6,361 nt of DNA from DATHGT01 sp035317605 (GTDB taxonomy: Bacteria; Methylomirabilota; Methylomirabilia; Rokubacteriales; CSP1-6): assembly GCA_035317605.1 (NCBI GenBank), contig DATHGT010000393.1, positions 1 to 6,361 of the forward strand, given 5' to 3'. Position 1 is the stretch's first letter. Every line of letters begins with the position of its first letter. Under the pieces are notes generated by a model that was not told where the DNA came from, ran no database searches, and was given only the letters and a program-made list of their open reading frames with translations. This document shows positions 1 to 5,732 of the stretch, in pieces. The translations under genes were made by a program, and so were the position numbers.

Positions 1-2
1 GC

Positions 3-857
3 GGCCTGCTCGTGGCCGACAACGGCGTCTACGGCGACCGCATCGCGCGCATCGCCCGCGCCCACGGGATCACGTCGCACGTGCTGAAGTACGACATCTG
101 GAAGCCGGTCGATCCCGGTGACGTCGAGCGCGCGCTCGCCGACCATCCCGAGCTGTCTCACGTGGCCGTCATCCACCACGAGACCACCACGGGCATCTTG
201 AATCCTGTCGCCGAGATCGCGCGCGTGGCCGCGCGCCACCACCGGAGCGTGATCATCGACGCCATGTCGTCGCTCTTCGGCGAGACGCTCGACGTCACTC
301 AGCCCGCGATCGACTTCGTCACCGCCAGCGCCAACAAGTGTCTGCAGGGCGTGCCAGGCGTCTCGTTCGTGCTGGCGCGCCGGAGCGCTCTCGACGCTCT
401 CGAGGGACGCCCCCTGCGCAGCGTCTATCTCGATCTCCACGGTCACTATCGGAGCCAGGAGTCGGACAACACCCCGTTCACTCCGGCCGTGCAGGTGCTC
501 CACGCCATGGAGCGGGCGCTGATCGAGCTGGACAAGGAAGGCCCGGCGACGCGCGTGGCGCGCTATGCCGAGAACGCGCGGGTGCTGCGCGAGGGCCTCG
601 CGAGCCTCGGCCTCGAGATCCTCACCCCCGCGGGCGCGCGCGGTAACGTGCTGACCACGTTCAGCCTGCCGCGCGGCGTGACGTACCCCGCGCTCCACGA
701 CGCGATGAAGCGCCGCGGCTACGTCATCTACGCGGGCCAGGGCGAGATCGCGACGTACGGCTTCCGGGTGGCCAACATGGGCACGCTGACCCCGAGCGAT
801 ATGGCCGAAGTGGTGGCCGCCTTCGCCGCGAGCTTCGAGGAGCTGCGACGATCATGA
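3..857 (+). CDS. PhnW-like class V aminotransferase (2-aminoethylphosphonate:pyruvate transaminase family), 5'-truncated by window edge
   Basis: This is the C-terminal part (284 complete codons) of a PLP-dependent fold-type I, class V aminotransferase. The reading frame is open to the first base, and GLLVADNGVYGDRI at its head matches an internal PhnW segment, so the GTG at 12 is not the real start. Counting from that GTG, HETTTGILNP is at 56-65, IIDAMSSLFG at 81-90 (D83 should bind the PLP pyridine nitrogen) and SANKCLQGVPGVSFV at 106-120, with K109 (codon 336-338) as the Schiff-base lysine. FRVANMG carries R252, the expected carboxylate- or phosphonate-binding arginine, and T157 lies where PhnW has a substrate-contacting threonine. 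PhnW moves the amino group of 2-aminoethylphosphonate to pyruvate, giving phosphonoacetaldehyde and alanine in the cytoplasm. No phnX, phnA or phnY partner is visible, and the next gene is a UbiD decarboxylase, so the true substrate may differ. The family is clear; the substrate is not. Confidence 0.8.
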   Translation, partial: GLLVADNGVYGDRIARIARAHGITSHVLKYDIWKPVDPGDVERALADHPELSHVAVIHHETTTGILNPVAEIARVAARHHRSVIIDAMSSLFGETLDVTQPAIDFVTASANKCLQGVPGVSFVLARRSALDALEGRPLRSVYLDLHGHYRSQESDNTPFTPAVQVLHAMERALIELDKEGPATRVARYAENARVLREGLASLGLEILTPAGARGNVLTTFSLPRGVTYPALHDAMKRRGYVIYAGQGEIATYGFRVANMGTLTPSDMAEVVAAFAASFEELRRS

Positions 858-867
858 GGGCCGCCTG

Positions 868-874
868 AAGGAGG
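868..874 (+). promoter_or_regulatory. Shine-Dalgarno sequence fixing the GTG start of the UbiD gene
   Basis: AAGGAGG lies 5 nt before the GTG at 880 in the 22-nt gap after the aminotransferase stop. It is close to a full anti-16S match and supports GTG 880 as the start. An ATG at 854 that overlaps the aminotransferase stop opens a frame of only four codons and is not a competitor. Confidence 0.75.
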
Positions 875-879
875 ACGCC

Positions 880-2469
880 GTGGCCAAGATCGATCTCGAC
901 AAGTTCAGGCTGCGCCGGTTCGTCGAGCGGCTGGTCGACATGAGAGAGATGGAGGTTCACGACGAGCCCGTGCCGTTGACGCGGCTGAGCGAGATCATCG
1001 AGGGCACGCCCAAGGGCGTCCTCTTCCGTCAGGCCGGACCCGAGAGGCTCGAAGTCGCGGCCAAGGTCGCGGGCGGACGGGCGCGCATCGCCGCCGCGTT
1101 CGACACCACCGTCGCCGAGCTGCCCGACGTCTACTATCAGCGTCTGAACACACCGCAGGAGATCGTCGAGATCTCGTCGGGCGACGCGCCCGTCCACGAG
1201 ATCGTGCTCAGTGGAGACCGGGTCGACCTCACGAAGCTGCCCTTTCATCCCCAGCACGAGTTCGACGGCAGCTGCTACATCTCCTCGGGGATCGACTACA
1301 CGGTGGATCCGAAGACGGGGCGGACCAACGTCGGGAGCCGGCGGCTGAGCCTGCGCAATCGCCGGGAGACCGGGACCAACGTCACCTCGCCGTCCGATCT
1401 CAAGCGCATCTACCAGGCCTGCGTCGCGCGCGGCGAGCGGCTGCCGATCACGTTCACGATCGGCGCGCATCCGCTCGACCTGCTCGCCGCGACCAGCCGT
1501 ATGCCCGGCGACGAGCTTGGCCTGATCGCTCGGTTTCGCGGAGAGCCCGCGGCCGTCGTCAAGAGCGTCACCAACGACATCCGGGTCCCCGCCGACGCGG
1601 AGGTGATCCTGGAGGGCTATCTCGACGAGCGCGGCTACGTCGAGCCCGAGGGCCCGTACGGCGAGTACATGGGCTACTACGGCGCCATCCACATGGATCC
1701 GATCTTTCACTGCACGGCCATCGCCATGCGCCGCGACGCGATGTACCAGACGCTGCTCCACGGCTCGGCGTTCGAGCTCGAGCAGAGCGACGCCGCCTGC
1801 ATCAGCGCGATGCGCGCCGAGGCCGAGGCCATGCGGATCCTGCGCGCGACCGTGCGCGAGCCCGTCGCCGTCTACCTGCGCCAGACCTCGGGCGGGGCCA
1901 ACACCCTGCGTGTCTCGATCCGCCAGCGGACAACCGGCGAGGCGCGCGCCGCCATCGACGCGCTCTTCAAAGGCATGACGCGCCTCAAGCACGTCTTCGT
2001 GTTCGACGACGACGTCGACATCACCGACGACCGCCAGGTCGATTGGGCGTTCGGCACCCGGTTCCAGGCCGATCAGGACCTCGCGGTCTTCCTGGGCATG
2101 CCGGGCATGACCATGGACCCGTCACTCGACGGCCGGCGCACCGGCGCCAAGGCCGGCTTCGACTGCACGCGTCCCGTGGGCCGCGAGGGACAGATCCCGT
2201 GGACCCGCTGCGCGGCCAAGGTCTTCAAGGAGCGCCCGCGCGGCACCACGGTCGAGCAGGCGCTCGAATCGGGTCCTCTGTTCTATTCCCAGATCGTCGA
2301 GTCGCTGGGCAGCGACGACGGCCGCGAGATCGCCTGCGCCCTGGATGAACTACGCCAGCAGGGCAAGCTCAGCCGCGACCGCGACGGCCGCTACCACCTG
2401 GCCACCGCGCCGCCCGGCTCGACGGGAATCATCGGTGAGCTGTACCACGACCCCAACGAGGGCACCTGA
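880..2469 (+). CDS. UbiD-family prenylated-FMN-dependent decarboxylase with winged-helix-like C-terminal tail
   Basis: This 529-residue cytoplasmic enzyme should perform reversible non-oxidative decarboxylation of an unsaturated or aromatic acid, using prenylated FMN made by a UbiX partner that is not in this window. EGPYGE at 257-262 matches the catalytic pair E277/E282 of fungal Fdc1, and N150 with R155 in NVGSRR matches N168/R173, so the Arg-Glu-Glu catalytic set is intact. E212 (DELGLIA) fits the second metal-ligand glutamate. The segment after R155 is shorter than in Fdc1 or E. coli UbiD, and no histidine is seen where their metal-binding histidine falls; RRETG (161-165) is there instead. 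AKAGFDCTRP (423-432) corresponds to the conserved K-x-G-x-D-x-T segment near the core's end. Residues 456-508 look like a small winged helix (ALDELRQQGKL, then RDGRYHL). The stop overlaps the next ATG (TGATG), implying translational coupling. Family confident; substrate unknown. Confidence 0.9.
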   Translation: MAKIDLDKFRLRRFVERLVDMREMEVHDEPVPLTRLSEIIEGTPKGVLFRQAGPERLEVAAKVAGGRARIAAAFDTTVAELPDVYYQRLNTPQEIVEISSGDAPVHEIVLSGDRVDLTKLPFHPQHEFDGSCYISSGIDYTVDPKTGRTNVGSRRLSLRNRRETGTNVTSPSDLKRIYQACVARGERLPITFTIGAHPLDLLAATSRMPGDELGLIARFRGEPAAVVKSVTNDIRVPADAEVILEGYLDERGYVEPEGPYGEYMGYYGAIHMDPIFHCTAIAMRRDAMYQTLLHGSAFELEQSDAACISAMRAEAEAMRILRATVREPVAVYLRQTSGGANTLRVSIRQRTTGEARAAIDALFKGMTRLKHVFVFDDDVDITDDRQVDWAFGTRFQADQDLAVFLGMPGMTMDPSLDGRRTGAKAGFDCTRPVGREGQIPWTRCAAKVFKERPRGTTVEQALESGPLFYSQIVESLGSDDGREIACALDELRQQGKLSRDRDGRYHLATAPPGSTGIIGELYHDPNEGT

Positions 2470-2983
2470 TGTCGACGACGCTGGACGCGGATCTCCGGAC
2501 GCTGGACGCGGCGCCGGAGCCCAGCGCCCAGGAAAAACAGGCGATGCTCCACCTGAGCAACGCCTCGCACGCGGTCAATCACTTCCAGAACCAGATGATG
2601 GCCATGCTCTATCCCTCGATCATGGCCGAGCTGGGGTTGAGCTACACGGCGGTCGGCGCGCTCGCGGCCGTGTGCTCGGTGCTCAACAGCGTCTGCCAGG
2701 GCGTGTACGGGTTCCTCACACCGTTCGTCTCCCGCTGCAGGCGGGCGTCCTGATGACGGCCATCAGCGACGCCGCGACCGACGAGGACCGCGATGCCGCG
2801 TTCAGCCTGTACTTCCTCCTCGGCTTCCTCTCCCAGCCGTTCTGGGTGCTGCTGACCGGGCACCTGATGGACCGCGCGGGCTTCGCCACCGCGCTGACGA
2901 TCCTGAGCGTGACCTACATCGCCGGCATCGTCATCGTGTCGTTCATGAAAGACGAGCGAGCCCGGGAAGTTACCGCGTCGTAA
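2469..2983 (+). pseudogene. MFS transporter remnant: large internal deletion plus frame change
   Basis: The ATG at 2469 overlaps the UbiD stop. The first frame gives 94 residues: a polar head of about 27 residues, then LSNASHAVNHFQNQMMAMLY and the rest of TM1, then TM2 (VGALAAVCSVLNSVCQGVYGFLTPF within it), and a stop at 2751-2753. In the +2 frame from about 2741, without a break in the DNA, comes a typical MFS C-terminus: GVLMTAISDAATDEDRDAAF, a membrane segment ending in TGHLMDRAGF, and a last membrane helix ending at the stop 2981-2983. Together about 170 residues remain of a family usually near 400, so TM3 to about TM9 or TM10 are missing. An ATG at 2753 overlaps the early stop (TGATG), so the tail could be reinitiated as a 76-residue peptide. 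The ancestral protein was probably the uptake carrier for the UbiD/aminotransferase substrate. A metagenome mis-assembly across a repeat is the main alternative. Confidence 0.85.
2477..2511 (+). repeat. 14-bp in-frame direct repeat at the 5' end of the MFS gene
   Basis: GACGCTGGACGCGG occurs perfectly at 2477-2490 and 2498-2511, with a 21-bp period (7 codons). It encodes TLDADLR followed by TLDAAPE in the polar head of the MFS protein. It looks like a small tandem duplication in a tolerant cytoplasmic tail; no regulatory role is evident. Confidence 0.6.
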
Positions 2984-2984
2984 C
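2969..2984. other. Short inverted repeat spanning both convergent stop codons
   Basis: GTTAC (2969-2973), a 6-nt spacer and GTAAC (2980-2984) form a perfect inverted repeat. The left arm holds the lipoprotein stop (minus strand, 2972-2970) and the right arm holds the TAA of the MFS remnant. The stem is only 5 bp, without a following T-run on either strand, so it is a weak candidate for a bidirectional terminator. Confidence 0.25.
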
Positions 2985-3452
2985 GCTGCGACGGACGATC
3001 TCGATCGGACCCTGGGGACCCCACGCGAACTCGGACTCGCCGCGGCCGGTCCAGCGGTCGTCGGCCGTGCGAGCGAGCGTGAGCTGCTGGGCCCCGGACA
3101 GCGTGGTGGCGTGGAGCAGCAGCGTGAGGTTGCCGTTGACGTAGCCGAGCCAGCCTTCCGCGTTCGCCGACACCGGCGCGCCCGCGACGGTCGAGGTGAG
3201 CACGCCGGACAGGCCGGGACGCCGGCGGCCGAGCACCTGGACGGGGCCGAGATAGACCCCCGCGTAGTCCCCGAGCTCGAGCTGCTCGACGATGACGAGC
3301 CGCGCGGGCGCTCCGCCCCACGTGCCCGTCCACGTCCCCCGAAGGTCCGGCACCGCGGTCACGGGTGGCGGGGCCGCCAGATCCACGGGGCGGGCGCATC
3401 CGGAGAGCGCGATGACCAGGAGCAGGGCGGCACGACCGACGAGCTGACGCAT
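2970..3452 (-). CDS. Small predicted lipoprotein with one beta-rich domain, function unknown
   Basis: This 160-residue protein starts at the ATG 3452-3450. Its head, MRQLVGRAALLLVIALSGC, is a lipoprotein signal peptide: R2 and R7, a hydrophobic core at 8-17, and the lipobox L16-S17-G18-C19. The residue after the lipidated cysteine is alanine rather than aspartate, which in diderms would favour the outer membrane. A Pro/Ala-rich linker (21-36) leads to DLRGTWTGTWGG (37-48) and alternating short hydrophobic strands to the C-terminus, suggesting a single small beta-barrel or sandwich, perhaps a binding domain. The frame stays open upstream to 4397, but that part is antisense to the binding-protein gene and has shadow-type composition, so the lipobox start is preferred. 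A weak GAGGT (3469-3465) lies 12 nt before the start. It stands alone, convergent with the MFS remnant and divergent from the ABC operon. I recognise no named family. Confidence 0.75.
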   Translation of the reverse strand: MRQLVGRAALLLVIALSGCARPVDLAAPPPVTAVPDLRGTWTGTWGGAPARLVIVEQLELGDYAGVYLGPVQVLGRRRPGLSGVLTSTVAGAPVSANAEGWLGYVNGNLTLLLHATTLSGAQQLTLARTADDRWTGRGESEFAWGPQGPIEIVRRSVTTR

Positions 3453-3468
3453 CGAAGCGAGTGTACCT

Positions 3469-3478
3469 CGGGCGCCCG
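3469..3478. promoter_or_regulatory. 10-bp palindrome, possible operator
   Basis: CGGGCGCCCG is a perfect self-complementary decamer lying 17 bp upstream of the lipoprotein start and 9 bp left of the possible -35 element of the ABC operon. Symmetry and location fit a dimeric regulator site. In such G+C-rich DNA it could also be chance. Confidence 0.3.
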
Positions 3479-3487
3479 CACGCACTC

Positions 3488-3516
3488 TTGCGCTCGGCGC
3501 GGGGACGTCGCAGTAT
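3488..3516 (+). promoter_or_regulatory. Possible sigma70-type promoter for the ABC transporter operon
   Basis: TTGCGC (3488-3493) and CAGTAT (3511-3516) are separated by 17 bp. Each keeps three of six consensus bases, including TTG at -35 and the important A2 and T6 at -10. This is one of few places in the 96-bp intergenic region with A/T at a suitable distance. Transcription would begin near 3523, leaving a leader of about 25 nt. Confidence 0.3.
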
Positions 3517-3524
3517 CGCCCCAG

Positions 3525-3543
3525 CCTCGCTTCGAGGAGGAGG
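3525..3543 (+). promoter_or_regulatory. Ribosome binding site of the binding-protein gene, partly inside a small hairpin
   Basis: GAGGAGGAGG (3534-3543) is a strong Shine-Dalgarno tract ending 5 nt before the ATG at 3549, and it fixes that start. Its first GAGG also closes a hairpin, CCTCG-CTT-CGAGG (3525-3537). Folding would cover the first part of the tract but leave the downstream AGGAGG free, so at most it would modulate translation. Confidence 0.6.
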
Positions 3544-3548
3544 ATCCC

Positions 3549-4847
3549 ATGACCACGTTCGTGAAGAGGCTCGCCATCGTCGTCGCGCTCCTCGCCGTCT
3601 CCGTCGCCGCGGCCCTGATCCCCGCCTCCGCGGCGGGGAAGCTGAGCCTGTGGCGACTGAAGACCTACATCCCGCCCGCCGACAAGATCCTGGACGCCAA
3701 CGCGCAGGAGTGCGCGAAGAAGGCCGGGGTCGAGCTGGCGATCCAGACGTACACCTTCGACGACATGTGGACGAAGTACACCGCGGCCATCGAGTCCAGG
3801 ACGCTGCCCGACATCGCGGAGCTGGACGCCGTCGGCCCCGCGCGCTTGGCCAACCTCGGCCGGCTCACCGACGTGTCCGACGTGGTCGGCGCCGTGACCA
3901 AGGACCTGGGCCCGGTCCTGGCGAACGCGGAAGGCGCGGTGAAGTTCGGCGGCAAGTTCTTCGCGGTCCCGCACTACGCGATCCCGCTCGTGCTCTTCTA
4001 CCGCAAGGACATCCTGGCCAAGGTCGGCGCCGAGCCCCCCGACACGTGGGAAGAAATCCAGCAGGTGTCCGACAAGGTGAAGAAGGCGGGCATCCAGGAC
4101 TTCCCGAACGGGTTCCCGTGGAACCGCACGGGCGACGGCTACGACCCCGCGATGAGCCTGCTCTGGAGCTACGGCGCCGCCTGGGTCGACAAGAGCGGCA
4201 AGTTCGTCGGCATCCCGAAAGCGCAGGGCCTGGACGCGTTGAAGATGGCCACGCGCTCGTACCTCGTCGAGAAGACCTCCGCCTTCGACTATCTGTCGTG
4301 GTCGGGATCGACCAACAACGAGTCGTTCATGGCGGGCAAGATCACCTTCACCCCGAACGGGCCGAGCATCCTCTTCCAGGAAGAGTCGACCCAGCATCCG
4401 CTCCAGAAGGACACGGCGATCAAGCTGATGCCGAAGGGCCCGGCCGGCCGCAACCTCGCGCTGACCTTCGTGATGAACTGGGCCGTCCCCGTCGACGGAA
4501 AATCACAGAAGGAGGCCAAAGCCCTGGTCGCCTGCGTGATGTCGCGCGAGCCGTTCATGAAGTACATGACCGGCTCGTTCCGCCAGGCCGTGCCGCTCTT
4601 CGCCAAGCCGCTCGACGACGGGTACTGGAACACGCCCACCGGCCGGATCATCGTGGACACCGTGAAGCAGGGTCATCCCGTCGGCTGGCCCGGGCCGACC
4701 ACGCCCGCCGCCGCCGAGGTGATCTCGAGCAACGTGCTCACCGACATGATCACGCGCGTGATCGTCGACAAGGCCGCGCCCGATGTGGCCCTCGACGAAG
4801 CCAACAAGCGCATCAAGGAGATCTACGATCGCGTGCCGGTGAAGTGA
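3549..4847 (+). CDS. Extracellular solute-binding protein of a carbohydrate-type ABC importer
   Basis: This 432-residue protein is the substrate-capturing component of the importer encoded by the next two genes. Residues 1-28 are a Sec signal peptide: K6 and R7, a hydrophobic core at 8-24, and ASA|AG as the likely signal peptidase I site, with no lipobox cysteine. This predicts a soluble periplasmic protein. The mature part follows the family 1 (UgpB/MalE-like, cluster B/D) pattern: an opening strand KLSLWRLKTY, WTKYTAAIESRTLPDIAELD (74-93) as the first-lobe segment, KFFAVPHYAIPLVLFYRKDIL (136-156) at the inter-lobe crossing, TWEEIQQVSDKVKKAG (166-181), SFMAGKITFTPNGPS (259-273) and a C-terminal helical region. 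Length is normal for the family. The start is set by a strong GAGGAGGAGG. Permease genes follow after only 4 nt. A sugar, polyol or glycerol-phosphate-like ligand is expected from the family, but the ligand cannot be named. Confidence 0.92.
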   Translation: MTTFVKRLAIVVALLAVSVAAALIPASAAGKLSLWRLKTYIPPADKILDANAQECAKKAGVELAIQTYTFDDMWTKYTAAIESRTLPDIAELDAVGPARLANLGRLTDVSDVVGAVTKDLGPVLANAEGAVKFGGKFFAVPHYAIPLVLFYRKDILAKVGAEPPDTWEEIQQVSDKVKKAGIQDFPNGFPWNRTGDGYDPAMSLLWSYGAAWVDKSGKFVGIPKAQGLDALKMATRSYLVEKTSAFDYLSWSGSTNNESFMAGKITFTPNGPSILFQEESTQHPLQKDTAIKLMPKGPAGRNLALTFVMNWAVPVDGKSQKEAKALVACVMSREPFMKYMTGSFRQAVPLFAKPLDDGYWNTPTGRIIVDTVKQGHPVGWPGPTTPAAAEVISSNVLTDMITRVIVDKAAPDVALDEANKRIKEIYDRVPVK

Positions 4848-4851
4848 GTCG

Positions 4852-5730
4852 GTGCTGACCGATCGCCACCGGGAGCGGCTGCTCGGCTACGCCTTCATCG
4901 CCCCGGTGGCGATCTTCCTGCTGGCCCTCGTCGCCTATCCGTTCCTGAGCGCGATCTATCTCAGCCTCACCGAGAAGGTCGTGGGCTATCCCGCGCGGTT
5001 CGTGGGCTTCCGGAACTACGAGACGCTCTTCGAGAGCGCGCGGTTCCGGATCGTGGTCCGCAACAGCGCCGTCTTCACCGCGGCGTCCATCGTGGTGAAG
5101 CTGGTGATCGGGATGGCCATGGCGCTCGCGCTGCACAAGGTCGTCCGGGGCAACCAGTTCATCCGCGGCATCCTGCTCCTGCCCTGGGTGATCCCGACCG
5201 TGGTCATCGCGCTGACCTGGAAGTGGCTGCTCGATCTCTTCCGCGGCCTCGTCAACGTCGCGCTCATCGACGTGGGCGCGGTGACGCGCGGCGTCCACTG
5301 GCTCGGCGATCCCACCCTGGCCATGGTCTCGGTGGTCATGGCCAACGTGTGGCGCGGCTTCCCGTTCTTCGGGGTGTCGTTCCTGGCCGCGCTCCAGACC
5401 GTGCCGCAGGATCTCTACGACGCGGCCGACGTGGACGGCGCCGGCGGCTGGCAGAAGTTCTGGCGCATCACGCTGCCCAGCATCAAGGGCGTGGTGGCGG
5501 TGGTCACCCTGCTCAGCACGATCGTGACCCTGAACGACTTCAACATCGTCTTCATCATGACCCGCGGGGGGCCGGGCGCGGCCACCCACGTGTTCGCCAC
5601 CTACGGCTACGAGCTCGGGATCATGTCGCAGCGCTGGGGGCTGGCCATGGCGTCGTCGATGGCGTCGCTGCCGCTGGTCGCCTTGCTCATCGTCGGCGTC
5701 GTGCGGTACCTGCACCGCGAGGAGGACTGA
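4852..5730 (+). CDS. ABC importer permease, MalF/UgpA type (first membrane subunit)
   Basis: This 292-residue inner-membrane protein is one of two permease subunits of the carbohydrate-type importer. Six membrane helices can be read at about 12-34, 73-96, 105-127, 157-181, 212-232 and 264-286. The cytoplasmic loop carries the EAA-type coupling motif as YDAADVDGAGGWQKFWRITLP (189-209), with D190 in place of the usual glutamate and the conserved G196, the site that docks the ATPase. GFRNYETLF (52-60) before TM2 and FIMTRGGPG (234-242) after TM5 are hallmarks of MalF/UgpA-type permeases, and the length is normal. The start is a GTG 4 nt after the binding-protein stop. No good Shine-Dalgarno sequence precedes it, so translation probably depends on coupling to the upstream gene. 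The stop is 2 nt from the next start. Confidence 0.93.
   Translation: MLTDRHRERLLGYAFIAPVAIFLLALVAYPFLSAIYLSLTEKVVGYPARFVGFRNYETLFESARFRIVVRNSAVFTAASIVVKLVIGMAMALALHKVVRGNQFIRGILLLPWVIPTVVIALTWKWLLDLFRGLVNVALIDVGAVTRGVHWLGDPTLAMVSVVMANVWRGFPFFGVSFLAALQTVPQDLYDAADVDGAGGWQKFWRITLPSIKGVVAVVTLLSTIVTLNDFNIVFIMTRGGPGAATHVFATYGYELGIMSQRWGLAMASSMASLPLVALLIVGVVRYLHREED
5719..5725 (+). promoter_or_regulatory. Shine-Dalgarno sequence for the second permease
   Basis: GAGGAGG lies inside the last codons of the first permease, 7 nt before the GTG at 5733. It decides this start, which is otherwise easy to miss because the gene runs out of the window. Confidence 0.7.
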
Positions 5731-5732
5731 TC

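Larger units (their letters stand above)
3452..3535. repeat. Perfect 10-bp inverted repeat spanning the divergent intergenic region
   Basis: TCGAAGCGAG (3452-3461) and CTCGCTTCGA (3526-3535) are exact reverse complements separated by 64 bp. The left arm begins at the first base of the lipoprotein start codon, and the right arm runs into the purine-rich ribosome binding site of the binding-protein gene. This placement suits paired operator sites for one regulator or a common origin of the two leaders. The function is inferred from position only. Confidence 0.5.

Noticed and set aside
854..868. ATGA overlap suggesting a tiny gene after the aminotransferase
   Set aside because: Only four codons before TGA, without any ribosome binding site of its own.
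724..1992. 422-codon open frame on the minus strand
   Set aside because: It is fully antisense to the well-supported UbiD gene; its product is low-complexity (Ala, Asp, His, Arg, Val rich) with no recognisable domain, as expected from third-position G+C bias.
2345..2740. Upstream part of the frame carrying the MFS C-terminus
   Set aside because: It overlaps the UbiD end and the MFS start in another frame, and its Arg/Ala/Gly-rich translation has no MFS features; only the part from about 2741 is genuine.
3111..3548. N-terminal extension of the binding protein
   Set aside because: It runs antisense through the lipoprotein gene and has no signal peptide at its head; ATG 3549 has a strong ribosome binding site directly followed by a signal peptide.
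3453..4397. Upstream extension of the minus-strand lipoprotein frame
   Set aside because: It is antisense to the binding-protein gene, has shadow-like composition, and would bury the lipobox signal peptide in the middle of the protein.
3461..4858. 465-codon plus-strand frame overlapping the binding-protein gene
   Set aside because: The Arg/Pro/Gly-rich translation is a frame shadow; the other frame gives a clear binding protein with a signal peptide and a strong ribosome binding site.
4813..5715. 300-codon open frame on the minus strand
   Set aside because: It is antisense to the first permease; the His/Asp/Arg-rich product without domains is a shadow.
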